A stretch of DNA of 10,639 bases from Clostridiales bacterium UBA1770 (GCA_002315325.1 DCGU01000001.1:1-10639); one strand, 5' to 3'. Counted from the first letter of the stretch, positions 1-6,274 are shown. Numbers and translations: made by a program. The notes: generated by a model not told the origin, from the sequence alone.

Positions 1-25
1 CCTCCCCCGGCGGTGGAGGCTTTTT
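1..25 (-). repeat. Dispersed palindromic repeat, copy C (cut by window edge)
   Basis: Read on the minus strand this begins AAAGCCTCC and ends GGGGGAGG, matching the first hairpin of copy B at 7797-7818 (AAAGCCTCC...GGGGGAGG) with a different loop. The CCTCC and GGAGG arms pair. The element continues off the left edge of the window, so its second hairpin cannot be seen. The adjoining 14 bases GTTCATTGCCACGG (28-41) recur at 262-275 next to copy A, so the flank is shared too. Confidence 0.6.
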
Positions 26-27
26 AG

Positions 28-41
28 GTTCATTGCCACGG
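28..41 (+). repeat. 14-bp direct repeat flanking repeat copies (first)
   Basis: GTTCATTGCCACGG occurs here and again at 262-275. In both places it lies at the same side of a copy of the dispersed palindromic repeat, so it probably belongs to a longer repeated unit rather than being independent. Confidence 0.7.
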
Positions 42-54
42 ATACAATCCCCCA

Positions 55-74
55 GTCACAGCAACTGCCGTGAC
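55..74. other. Palindrome in the left intergenic region
   Basis: GTCAC (55-59) and GTGAC (70-74) form outer arms, with GCA and TGC pairing inside across one mismatch. It has no T-run and no neighbouring gene to serve. With the GGCGGG/CCCGCC pair at 135-140 and 150-155 it shows that the whole 1-335 stretch is dense in stem-forming sequence and does not look coding. Confidence 0.4.
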
Positions 75-178
75 AGCCCGCATAGAGAGCGCAGCGAATA
101 TGCGTTTCCGAAGGAAACAAAACTCACTTCCACCGGCGGGCGACAAGCAACCCGCCCTACGGGTAATCAATTGTCTGC

Positions 179-260
179 CGGCTGAAATGACGCTTGATAT
201 AAGGATGAACTCCTTCCACCACCTACGGTGGTCCCCCTTCCTCAAGAGGACGGCTTATGG
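179..260 (-). repeat. Dispersed palindromic repeat, copy A
   Basis: The reverse complement aligns without gaps over about 82 bases to copy B (7794-7875), with about 40 of the first 56 positions identical. It holds two hairpins. The second is ACCACC-GTA-GGTGGT in this copy and ACCGGC-TCT-GCCGGT in copy B, so both arms changed together. The core is bounded by a 9-bp inverted pair, ATGAACTCC (205-213) and GGAGTTCAT (259-267). No protein is encoded. It resembles a REP- or MITE-type element, and any function (RNA structure, protein binding, mobility) is unknown. Confidence 0.8.
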
Positions 261-261
261 A

Positions 262-275
262 GTTCATTGCCACGG
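262..275 (+). repeat. 14-bp direct repeat flanking repeat copies (second)
   Basis: Second occurrence of GTTCATTGCCACGG, immediately beside copy A. See 28-41. Confidence 0.7.
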
Positions 276-312
276 CAAAGAAATACCCTTCTGTCTGCTT
301 TCAGCATCCCCC

Positions 313-334
313 CAAGCTGCCTTACGGCAGCTTG
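313..334. other. Perfect 9-bp stem-loop just upstream of a promoter
   Basis: CAAGCTGCC (313-321), loop TTAC, GGCAGCTTG (326-334) is a perfect hairpin that ends three bases before the -35 box at 338. The flanks are C-rich, as in the repeat copies, so it may be a diverged hairpin of the same element. It could also bind a regulator, but nothing in the sequence decides this. Confidence 0.5.
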
Positions 335-337
335 TGC

Positions 338-366
338 TTGACATCCCCTTCATTACCTTCTATAAT
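338..366 (+). promoter_or_regulatory. Consensus sigma-A promoter for the metallophosphoesterase
   Basis: TTGACA (338-343), a 17-bp spacer and TATAAT (361-366) match the housekeeping consensus exactly. A second TATAAT lies at 371-376. Transcription would start near 373, giving a short leader of about 30 bases before the ATG at 402. Confidence 0.85.
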
Positions 367-401
367 TACGTATAATCATCCCTGCAAACGTGAGGTATCT
401 T

Positions 402-1448
402 ATGGATTTAAAATTTACGGTATTCGCCGACTTTCATTACAGCAAAGGAATGTACTGCCCGGGGGTCTATGACCTGCGGACCATTATGGCGCGGGCAAAC
501 GCGCACGGCTCGGCATTTGTCCTGCACGCCGGCGACTTTTGCAACAATTACAAGGACTCGCCCGAAGTGCTGAAAGCCTACCTGCAAAACGAGTACAACC
601 TGCCCGTGTTCGGCTGCTACGGCAACCACGAATTGGAGCGCGGCAACGAAATGGCCTTTGTTACCCCGCACCTGACCAACCAAACGGACGTACAATGCAA
701 CCTTGACGGCACGATGCCGGCACCCGGTACGCAGGGGTACTATTTTTGCGACCGCGGCGACTACCGCCTGATTTTCACGGACACGAATTATTCCCGCCGG
801 CCCGACGGCGGCTGGGAACACAACTATGCCGGCTCGCACGGCGCACCGAGCGATAACGACCGCGTTAACGCATTGGGGCCGGAACAGCTGATTTGGCTGA
901 AAGACGTCCTGCATGATGCGGCAAAGCAGGGCAAGCACTGCATCGTCGTCGGCCACGCCACCTGCATCGCAGACTGGTCGGTGGAGGAGGACTTAATCGG
1001 CGATTACAGGGAAATGCTGGAGCTGCTCCTGGAGGCCAACGTCCTGCGTAAGAACACCGTGATTCTGGTCATCAACGGCCACTATCACACCAACCGTACC
1101 CTGGTGCGCGACAATATCCTGTTCTGGGACGTCAACAGCGCCATCAACGGCTACTGGATGCCCGACACACCCCCGCATTATACCAAGGATCACGTCTACC
1201 TGTGCGAAAAATTTGACGAGGCGGGTGAAAAAATCGGTGAGAGCTACGAACCCCTGTCGGATCTCCGTCAGGCCAATAATTCCTTCTTTTTTGAAACGCC
1301 GGTCAGCGCCGACGTCACCATTACTGACGCAAAGGAATTCACCATCCGCGGCGTGAAGACCAAATGGCGGTACGGACTTGTCCCCGACGTCCTCATTCCC
1401 GGCTGCATGCCGGAAATCTCCGATTGGCACTATTGCCTCGATTGTTAA
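402..1448 (+). CDS. Calcineurin-like metallophosphoesterase, cytoplasmic
   Basis: The 348-residue product carries the metal-ligand series of the calcineurin-like phosphoesterase superfamily in order: D10-x-H12, G44-D45, G74-N75-H76-E77, H185 in VVGHA, and G226-H227-x-H229. Such enzymes use a two-metal centre to hydrolyse phosphomono- or diesters; the substrate cannot be told from sequence. There is no signal peptide or membrane segment, so it should act in the cytoplasm. The last 100 or so residues after the catalytic domain are unassigned. I chose ATG 402, with GAGG at 392-395, over the in-frame GTG at 390 because that GTG overlaps the ribosome binding site. It has its own perfect promoter and a strong terminator, so it appears to be a single-gene unit. 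Confidence 0.9.
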   Translation: MDLKFTVFADFHYSKGMYCPGVYDLRTIMARANAHGSAFVLHAGDFCNNYKDSPEVLKAYLQNEYNLPVFGCYGNHELERGNEMAFVTPHLTNQTDVQCNLDGTMPAPGTQGYYFCDRGDYRLIFTDTNYSRRPDGGWEHNYAGSHGAPSDNDRVNALGPEQLIWLKDVLHDAAKQGKHCIVVGHATCIADWSVEEDLIGDYREMLELLLEANVLRKNTVILVINGHYHTNRTLVRDNILFWDVNSAINGYWMPDTPPHYTKDHVYLCEKFDEAGEKIGESYEPLSDLRQANNSFFFETPVSADVTITDAKEFTIRGVKTKWRYGLVPDVLIPGCMPEISDWHYCLDC

Positions 1449-1497
1449 GGACAGTTTCAAAATACTTTAGAACACACGAGCAAAGCGAGGTAAAGAG

Positions 1498-1545
1498 ACA
1501 CCCGATAGATTCGTAGAAATACGTTTCTATCGGGTGTTCTTTGTT
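1498..1545 (+). terminator. Rho-independent terminator after the metallophosphoesterase
   Basis: ACACCCGATAGA (1498-1509) pairs fully with TCTATCGGGTGT (1526-1537). Inside, CGTA and TACG close a GAAA tetraloop (1516-1519), and TCTTTGTTTG follows. The 12-bp stem plus T-rich tail sits 50 bases after the stop codon. Confidence 0.85.
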
Positions 1546-1573
1546 TGTATATTTTGTAACGCCGCTTCGCAGC

Positions 1574-1630
1574 GTGCTTGAAAGATTGCAAATTGACGAA
1601 AACGAGTATGAGAAGCTTCAGCCCCGATGA
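1574..1630 (+). pseudogene. Possible 3' remnant of an unrecognised gene
   Basis: In one frame this reads VLERLQIDENEYEKLQPR and then a stop, a charged helical sequence of the kind seen at protein C termini. The frame is open only from 1517, there is no ribosome binding site, and the upstream stretch is terminator DNA. I do not recognise the protein. It may be the tail of a deleted gene or an accidental open frame. Confidence 0.25.
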
Positions 1631-1669
1631 TTAGCGTTATTTTGCTAACCGTCGGGGCCGGTTTTGTTT
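1621..1669 (+). terminator. Rho-independent terminator, orphan
   Basis: GCCCCGA (1621-1627) pairs with TCGGGGC (1652-1658), and TTAGC (1631-1635) with GCTAA (1644-1648), around an 8-base loop. GGTTTTGTTT follows. It lies across the end of the coding remnant at 1574-1630 and has no intact gene to terminate, which supports the idea that a gene was lost here. Confidence 0.7.
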
Positions 1670-1856
1670 ACGGCAATATTTTGATGATACTCACGTCTTT
1701 GGTAATATCTTTCTTTTAAAGCACCGTGCCGTTTAAGGTTGTCATGTGCGTTTTACCGAGCGTGCCGCCGCCGAGAGAATCATCACCGTACCGGACGAAA
1801 AGGAAATAATCAAAGCAATGGAAGAAATCCGCAAGAACCCCTCATATGTTGCGTAA
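1662..1856 (+). pseudogene. Decayed open frame with an internal stop
   Basis: One frame is open from 1662 to 1856 except for a TAA at 1734-1736. The part after the stop, from a GTG at 1746, reads as 36 residues, including RIITVPDEKEIIKAMEEIRK, which looks like genuine protein sequence. The part before it reads DDTHVFGNIFLLKHRAV. No ribosome binding site precedes the GTG at 1746. I cannot assign a family. A relic of a lost accessory gene is the simplest reading, but a chance open frame is possible. Confidence 0.3.
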
Positions 1857-1867
1857 TAAAAGGAAAA

Positions 1868-1895
1868 ACGGTGTAACCCTTTCGGATTACACCGT
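1868..1895 (-). terminator. Hairpin with T-run on the minus strand, orphan
   Basis: ACGGTGTAA (1868-1876) pairs perfectly with TTACACCGT (1887-1895). On the minus strand the stem is followed by TTTTTCCTTTT, so it would stop leftward transcription. On the plus strand no T-run follows. No minus-strand gene lies to its right in this region, so it has no visible client; it could insulate the promoter at 1955 from antisense transcription. Confidence 0.5.
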
Positions 1896-1954
1896 AACTT
1901 CCCGCACCGTGTCCTCTGGAACACACTGCATTATGGTAGTATTATCGGTATCCC

Positions 1955-1983
1955 TTGACAAACTATCGCTGTAACGATATAAT
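1955..1983 (+). promoter_or_regulatory. Consensus sigma-A promoter of the toxin-like/HTH operon
   Basis: TTGACA (1955-1960), a 17-bp spacer and TATAAT (1978-1983) match the consensus exactly. The promoter is overlapped by operator-like palindromes (see 1964-1979 and 1991-2006), so a strong promoter is probably held down by a repressor. Confidence 0.9.
1964..1979. promoter_or_regulatory. Operator-like palindrome 1
   Basis: TATCGCTGTAACGATA has TATCG and CGATA arms around a near-palindromic centre. It covers the spacer and the first bases of the -10 box, so a bound protein would block RNA polymerase. It matches palindrome 2 at 12 of 16 positions or better. The likely ligand is the HTH protein encoded at 2681-3337. 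Confidence 0.7.
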
Positions 1984-1990
1984 TAAACTG

Positions 1991-2006
1991 TATCATTGCA
2001 ACGATA
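1991..2006. promoter_or_regulatory. Operator-like palindrome 2
   Basis: TATCATTGCAACGATA is a 16-bp palindrome with one imperfect pair. Its centre is 27 bp downstream of that of palindrome 1, and it ends at the ribosome binding site of the first gene (AGAGGTG, 2006-2012). Paired sites over the -10 box and the initial transcribed region fit autorepression. Confidence 0.7.
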
Positions 2007-2019
2007 GAGGTGAAAAAGA

Positions 2020-2718
2020 ATGCCCACGATGAAAATCCTTCACGGGAGTAATCATATTATTAAAAAGCCGGAACTTGCGCTCGGCAAAGAAAGCAATGAC
2101 TACGGCCGCGGCTTTTATTGCACGGAACTGCCTGAAATGGCGAGGGAATGGGCGTGCAAAGAGAACCAAAACGGTTTTGTGAATGAGTATTGCCTGCAGA
2201 CCGACGGCTTGAAAATATTGAATCTTTTGGACGGCAGACACAGTGTGTTAAACTGGATTGCCTTACTCTTGAAAAACAGAATATTCACGCTTGACAGCGA
2301 GATTGCCGCAGATGCACGGGAGTATATCATCGAGCATTTTTCGATAGATACAGCCGATTATGACGTAGTCATCGGTTACAGAGCGGACGATTCCTATTTT
2401 TCCTATGCACAGTCTTTCGTTTCCAACGCTTTGCCCCTGCGGAGTTTGGACACAGCGCTTCGCCTGGGAAAACTCGGTGCACAGATTGTTTTGATTTCCG
2501 AAAAAGCATTCCGGCAGATTGAATTTGTGTCTGCGGAACCGGTGGAAAAAGAAATATATTACCCGAAGTTTTATGCCAGAGATAATACGGCAAGAACCGT
2601 TTACCGCAATGAAATCAAAAAAAACGGCGCGTATCGTGACGATCTGTTCGTTATGGATATTATGAGAGAGGAGATTGGGAATGACGATCCCCGCATACAG
2701 CGAATTATACGTAAATGA
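2020..2718 (+). CDS. DUF3990-like protein, putative ADP-ribosyltransferase-fold toxin
   Basis: The 232-residue product opens with LHGSN (residues 7-11) and has DYGRGFYCT (27-35). This pattern, a His-Gly-Ser start followed by a [FY]-G-x-G-F-Y-x-T strand, marks the DUF3990 family, which I recall as belonging to the ADP-ribosyltransferase fold clan. The later part ends in a basic tail. No signal peptide or membrane segment is present. ATG 2020 follows AGAGGTG by seven bases; ATG 2029 would be too far from it. The gene starts an operon with an HTH protein under a tightly overlapped promoter, the usual layout of a toxin-antitoxin pair. Family membership is by motif recognition; the enzymatic activity, its target and the toxin role are inferred. 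Confidence 0.72.
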   Translation: MPTMKILHGSNHIIKKPELALGKESNDYGRGFYCTELPEMAREWACKENQNGFVNEYCLQTDGLKILNLLDGRHSVLNWIALLLKNRIFTLDSEIAADAREYIIEHFSIDTADYDVVIGYRADDSYFSYAQSFVSNALPLRSLDTALRLGKLGAQIVLISEKAFRQIEFVSAEPVEKEIYYPKFYARDNTARTVYRNEIKKNGAYRDDLFVMDIMREEIGNDDPRIQRIIRK

Positions 2719-3337
2719 TGCCGAAAAGTGCCTTGCCGGGGCATTTGATTACGCAATCAATACATGCAATCTTGCCCCCGACTTTTTCGCAAAATTGTTT
2801 GTCACCTGCGGCGTCGCGGAACAATTTGAACGGGGAAACCCTACCGTGATTTCCGGCAAATCCGGCGAAGAATTGGCAAGGGCAGTGTTGGCAAGTGCTT
2901 ATCCCGATGAGACGTTTCCCCAACCGATTTATACAGCGGAACGGTCCCCGGAGTATTGGGCGGGCTGGGCGTTGGCGCAATATCAATGGGAAAGCGCAAA
3001 ACGCTTCAAGGATATCTTTGCCCGTGTCCCGCTGACCGAAATCATATCCATGTATCCGACGTTTCACGAGATGGATATCACCCGCTTTTGTGAATCCATG
3101 GATACACGATTTGATTATGTTGTTACCGAAACGAAACTCAAAAAAATCAGAGAAAGTCGAGGGTTGTCGCAAACGGAACTCGCCCAGACGTCCGGCGTTG
3201 CCGTTCGTTCCATTCAACTCTACGAGCAGCGCGTGAACGATATCGATAAGGCACAGGCACAGACGCTTTATAAGCTGTCCCGAACGTTGGGCTGTACGAT
3301 TGAGGACCTTTTGGAAAGCCCGGAAGAACAATCATAA
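2681..3337 (+). CDS. HTH protein with N-terminal partner domain, putative antitoxin/autorepressor
   Basis: The 218-residue product has two parts. Residues 151 to about 205 are an XRE-type helix-turn-helix: KKIRESRGLSQTELAQ, then SGVAVRSIQLYE as the recognition helix region. Residues 1-145 form an unassigned domain with FERGNPTVISGKSGEELA near residue 55, and probably contact the partner protein. ATG 2681 lies seven bases after AGAGGAG (2667-2673); an in-frame TTG at 2675 is too close to that site. The start lies 38 bases inside the preceding gene, so the two should be translationally coupled. The HTH is the obvious ligand for the palindromes at 1964 and 1991. Unlike most type II systems the putative toxin comes first. 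The antitoxin role is inferred. Confidence 0.75.
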   Translation: MTIPAYSELYVNDAEKCLAGAFDYAINTCNLAPDFFAKLFVTCGVAEQFERGNPTVISGKSGEELARAVLASAYPDETFPQPIYTAERSPEYWAGWALAQYQWESAKRFKDIFARVPLTEIISMYPTFHEMDITRFCESMDTRFDYVVTETKLKKIRESRGLSQTELAQTSGVAVRSIQLYEQRVNDIDKAQAQTLYKLSRTLGCTIEDLLESPEEQS

Positions 3338-3375
3338 AAAAGTGCTGCACACCCAATCGGGTGAGCAGCACTTTT
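3338..3375. terminator. Bidirectional terminator between convergent operons
   Basis: AAAAGTGCTGC (3338-3348) pairs with GCAGCACTTTT (3365-3375), and CACCC (3350-3354) with GGGTG (3359-3363), around an AATC loop with one A/A mismatch. Both strands have a T-run after the stem. It starts right after the stop codon of the HTH gene and lies 22 bases beyond the stop of metQ, so one structure serves both. Confidence 0.9.
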
Positions 3376-3397
3376 ATGTTTAATATTATTTTACAGG

Positions 3398-4210
3398 TCA
3401 GAAAATCGGGATGACCGCATTGTCATAAGTTGAATTAATATAATTCTTGACTTCCTCACTCTGCAGGGCCTTTGCCAACGCCTGGATAGCGGGATTGTTC
3501 TCGTTGCCGGCCTTGACAACCAGGATGTTGGCGTAGGTCTGGGCAGCGGCGGAGTTCTTGTCCTCAACGGCCAGGGCGTTCTTCACGGACAGGCCGGCGC
3601 CGATGGCGTAGTTACCGTTGATTACGGCTACGGCACAGTCGGTCAGGGCATTGGGAATCAGAGCGGCTTCCATTTCAACGACGTTGTAGTTGTGGGGGTT
3701 GGACTCGATGTCCTTCACGGTGGCAGTCATACCGGAACCGGCCTTCATGGTGATGAGGCCCTGCGCTTCCAGCAGGTACAGCGCGCGCGCTTCGTTGGAG
3801 CCGTCGTTGGGGATGTAGATAGAGTCGCCGTCCTTCAGTTCGGACAGGGCTTTAGCCGTGCCGGCGTAGATGCCGTACGGTTCGTAGTGAACCTTCACAA
3901 CGGTAACCAGGTGGGTGCCGTTCTCAGCGTTGAAGGTGTCCAGGTAGGGCTGATGCTGGAAATAGTTGGCGTCCACTTCGCCGTCTTCAGTGGCGGTGTT
4001 GGGCAGCACGTAGTCGGAATATTCCTTAATCACCAGCGTGTAGCCTTCTTTGGCCAGGATTTCCTTGGCGATTTCCAGGATTTCGGCGTGGGGTGTGGGG
4101 GAAGCGGCAACGACGATGGTCTTGTCGTCCTTCTTGTCACCGCAGGCGGTGAAGAGGCATACGCTGCACAGCATCAGCAGTGCCAGTGCGAGAGAAATAA
4201 TTTTCTTCAT
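3398..4210 (-). CDS. metQ: MetQ, methionine-binding lipoprotein of the ABC importer
   Basis: The 270-residue product starts with a lipoprotein signal: MKK, a hydrophobic core and the lipobox FTAC with Cys23 as the acylated residue. The mature part shows the NlpA/MetQ family pattern: IVVAASPTPHAEIL at the start, YFQHQPYLD, and VHYEPYGIYA. It should be tethered outside the membrane, capture D- or L-methionine and hand it to MetI. AAGGAGA lies ten bases before the ATG. It is the last gene of metN-metI-metQ, 28 bases after metI, and ends at the shared terminator. Length and motifs are normal for the family. The related NlpA-type paralogues have the same fold, but the operon and the T-box argue for methionine. 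Confidence 0.95.
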   Translation of the reverse strand: MKKIISLALALLMLCSVCLFTACGDKKDDKTIVVAASPTPHAEILEIAKEILAKEGYTLVIKEYSDYVLPNTATEDGEVDANYFQHQPYLDTFNAENGTHLVTVVKVHYEPYGIYAGTAKALSELKDGDSIYIPNDGSNEARALYLLEAQGLITMKAGSGMTATVKDIESNPHNYNVVEMEAALIPNALTDCAVAVINGNYAIGAGLSVKNALAVEDKNSAAAQTYANILVVKAGNENNPAIQALAKALQSEEVKNYINSTYDNAVIPIF

Positions 4211-4238
4211 GGTGGTAAATTCTCCTTGTCTTTATTCT

Positions 4239-4931
4239 TTATCTGTTTCTTCTGATTCTGTGGTCATTCTTACGTGCGGTCCGCAGGAAGATTTCCTGGA
4301 TGACCTGCACCAAAATAATCAGCAGAAGGGAAGTAAGATACATGGTTTTGGAATTGAAACGGTAGATACCGTAGGTGATGGCGTAGTTGCCCAGGCCTCC
4401 GCCGCCGATGAGGTACGTCATGGGCGTGTAGCCCAGGATGGTGGTCAGGGCGATGGCGCAGCCGTTGAGCAGCGAGGGCAGCGCTTCGGGCAGGAGCACC
4501 TTATAGATAATTTGGAAGTTGGAGGCACCCATAGAAGAGGCGGCCTCGATGACGCCGCGGTCGACTTCCTTCAGCGACGATTCCACCATACGGCCGACGA
4601 AGGGCGCGGCGGCGATGGTCAGGTACACCACGAAGGCGGTGTTGCCCATCTTGGTGCCGACGATGGCCTTGGCAATCGGCTGGCAGAGAATCAGCAAAAT
4701 GATGAAGGGAACCGAGCGCAGCACGTTGACGATGAACCCCAGCACGGTGTTGACCGGCTTATTCGGGAAGATGCCGTCCTTGTCGGTGCCGTATAGGACG
4801 ACGCCGATGACGATGCCCAGCACGTAGGCAAGCGCTGTGGAAACCAGGGTAATAAGCAGGGTGTCGAGGATGGCCTGCCCGTAATCGGCAAGCGTCAGAC
4901 GGCCCAGCCATGCGTTAATTTTCTCAATCAT
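4239..4931 (-). CDS. metI: MetI, permease subunit of the methionine ABC importer
   Basis: The 230-residue product has about five hydrophobic membrane segments and the permease EAA loop: EAASSMGASNFQIIYKVLLP, which docks to the ATPase MetN. IGGGGLGNYAI follows, as is usual in MetI. Two copies should form the channel in the cytoplasmic membrane. The ATG overlaps the end of metN by 8 bases (ATGATTGA), with AGGAGG at 4941-4946 inside metN, so translation is coupled. Length is close to that of known MetI proteins and nothing looks broken. Confidence 0.95.
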   Translation of the reverse strand: MIEKINAWLGRLTLADYGQAILDTLLITLVSTALAYVLGIVIGVVLYGTDKDGIFPNKPVNTVLGFIVNVLRSVPFIILLILCQPIAKAIVGTKMGNTAFVVYLTIAAAPFVGRMVESSLKEVDRGVIEAASSMGASNFQIIYKVLLPEALPSLLNGCAIALTTILGYTPMTYLIGGGGLGNYAITYGIYRFNSKTMYLTSLLLIILVQVIQEIFLRTARKNDHRIRRNR

Positions 4932-5949
4932 GCTGTACGTCCTCCTCGCTGTAACTCATATGGCGTTCATCCAGGAAGGCGCGGATACGTGCGCATGCGG
5001 ATTTGTCATCCGGCAGCTGGAGCAGCATCTGCCCCATGACCTTGCCGTCGATGATTTTGGTGTGCGCGTACAGAATGTTGACAGCAGCACGGCACTCCAG
5101 CGTTAAGTTGGAAAGTACGGGCTCTTCGCTGCTCATACCGTCGAAAATCAGGCGCAGGCATTTGCCGGACATGGTTTGATGCACCTCACCTGCGGCAGGC
5201 AGCACCAATTTTTTGGCGATATCCGACTGCGGATGAATGAAGACGTCCTGCACGCGGCCGATTTCCTGAATGCAGCTGTGGTCGATGACGGCCACGCGGT
5301 CGCAAATCTGTTCGATGACGCGCATCTCGTGGGTAATGACGATGATGGTGACGCCCAGCTTGCGGTTGATACTCTTCAGCAGTTCCAAAATGGACGCCGT
5401 TGTGGTCGGGTCGAGTGCCGAGGTGGCCTCGTCACACAACAGGATTTTGGGGTTGGACGCCAGTGCCCGCGCGATGGCGACGCGCTGCTTCTGTCCGCCG
5501 GACAGCTGTGCCGGGTAGGACTTCGCCTTGCTGCCCAAATCCACGATATCCAACAGTTCTGCGGCGCGTTTGACGGCATCGGCGTGCTTGACGCCGGCAA
5601 TCTCCAGCGGGAAGCAGACGTTGCTAAGGGCCGTGCGCTGTGCCAGCAGGTTAAAGTTCTGGAAAATCATGCTCATGTTGCGGCGCGCCAGCAGCAGGTC
5701 CTTTGGGGACAGCTCGTTCAGCGTCTTGCCGTCCACCGTGACGGTGCCTTCGGTCGGTTTTTCCAAAAAGTTGATACAGCGGACCAACGTGCTTTTGCCG
5801 GCACCGGACAAACCGATGATACCGAAGATTTCACCTTCGTTTATCGTCAGGTTCACGTCGCGCAGGGCAGTGAACTCGCCGCCGCGTATTTGGAACGTTT
5901 TGTTTAGGTTTTTGATTTCAATAATCGGACGTATGCTTTGCTCCTCCAA
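4924..5949 (-). CDS. metN: MetN, ATPase subunit of the methionine ABC importer
   Basis: The 341-residue product has Walker A GLSGAGKST (46-54), Q-loop Gln97, signature LSGGQ (149-153), Walker B ILLCDE (169-174) and H-loop His207. Residues from about 265 to 335 form the C-terminal NIL domain, which in MetN proteins binds methionine and inhibits transport when the cell is full. I placed the start at TTG 5949 because AAGGAGG (5960-5966) lies ten bases upstream and the length then equals that of known MetN proteins. An in-frame ATG at 6000 is inside the T-box terminator hairpin and would not be a sensible start. First gene of the operon, controlled by the leader at 5981-6268. Confidence 0.95.
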   Translation of the reverse strand: MEEQSIRPIIEIKNLNKTFQIRGGEFTALRDVNLTINEGEIFGIIGLSGAGKSTLVRCINFLEKPTEGTVTVDGKTLNELSPKDLLLARRNMSMIFQNFNLLAQRTALSNVCFPLEIAGVKHADAVKRAAELLDIVDLGSKAKSYPAQLSGGQKQRVAIARALASNPKILLCDEATSALDPTTTASILELLKSINRKLGVTIIVITHEMRVIEQICDRVAVIDHSCIQEIGRVQDVFIHPQSDIAKKLVLPAAGEVHQTMSGKCLRLIFDGMSSEEPVLSNLTLECRAAVNILYAHTKIIDGKVMGQMLLQLPDDKSACARIRAFLDERHMSYSEEDVQHD

Positions 5950-5980
5950 ACCCGATTCTCCTCCTTGCGTATTGATGCGA

Positions 5981-6022
5981 AAAATAAAAAACAGCCTCAT
6001 CCTGTTTGAAAGGACGAAGCCG
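5981..6022 (-). terminator. T-box intrinsic terminator
   Basis: On the minus strand CGGCTTCGTCCT (6022-6011) pairs with AGGATGAGGCTG (6003-5992) around TTCAAAC, including three G/T pairs, followed by TTTTTTATTTT. The 5' arm overlaps the antiterminator partner (CCTT), so terminator and antiterminator exclude each other. Confidence 0.88.
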
Positions 6023-6268
6023 CGCTCCGTGTTACCACCTTACTTCATCTTTGCCTCACGACAAAGACCTTATGGAGTACCAACATACTCCTGTACTGTC
6101 ACGGGTACACCCGTCGCAGCCTGCGTATTAAAAATACGGTCGGTGCGCCGCTCCGAGACCATGTTCATTTTTGTGCCGGATCCCTCTTCTCAGCCGCGTG
6201 AGGTTCTCTGTACTCTGCCGCAAAAACTACTCTTCTCTTCATAGCGTTATACTATATATTTATATTGT
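5981..6268 (-). promoter_or_regulatory. T-box leader, methionine-type, controlling metNIQ
   Basis: The leader has the conserved T-box element AAGGTGGTAACACGG (6041 down to 6027). Its TGGT bulge would pair with ACCA, the 3' end of a tRNA with discriminator base A, as in tRNA-Met. Upstream, two ATG triplets (CAT on the plus strand at 6160-6162 and 6166-6168) lie where the specifier loop is expected, so either choice gives methionine. The AAGG arm can pair with CCTT before the terminator loop to form the antiterminator. Uncharged tRNA-Met should thus favour read-through into metN. Exact specifier pairing needs a covariance-model fold. Confidence 0.9.
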
Positions 6269-6274
6269 GTGACT

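Noticed and set aside
1..380. CRISPR array
   Set aside because: The repeats are few, irregularly spaced and in inverted orientation, with no regular spacers and no cas genes nearby.
70..472. Short plus-strand open frames in the left intergenic region
   Set aside because: They run through repeat copies and palindromes, have no ribosome binding sites, and overlap the promoter and start of the metallophosphoesterase gene.
993..1460. Minus-strand open frame opposite the metallophosphoesterase
   Set aside because: The catalytic motifs of the plus-strand enzyme cover this stretch and the minus frame shows no start signals.
4050..4796. Long plus-strand open frame opposite metQ and metI
   Set aside because: It is antisense to two clear genes, has no promoter or ribosome binding site, and its glutamine-, aspartate- and histidine-rich translation is typical of a shadow frame.
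5950..6000. Upstream ATG giving a longer MetN of 358 residues
   Set aside because: That ATG lies in the T-box terminator stem, has no ribosome binding site, and the extra residues do not match MetN; TTG 5949 with AAGGAGG gives the family length.
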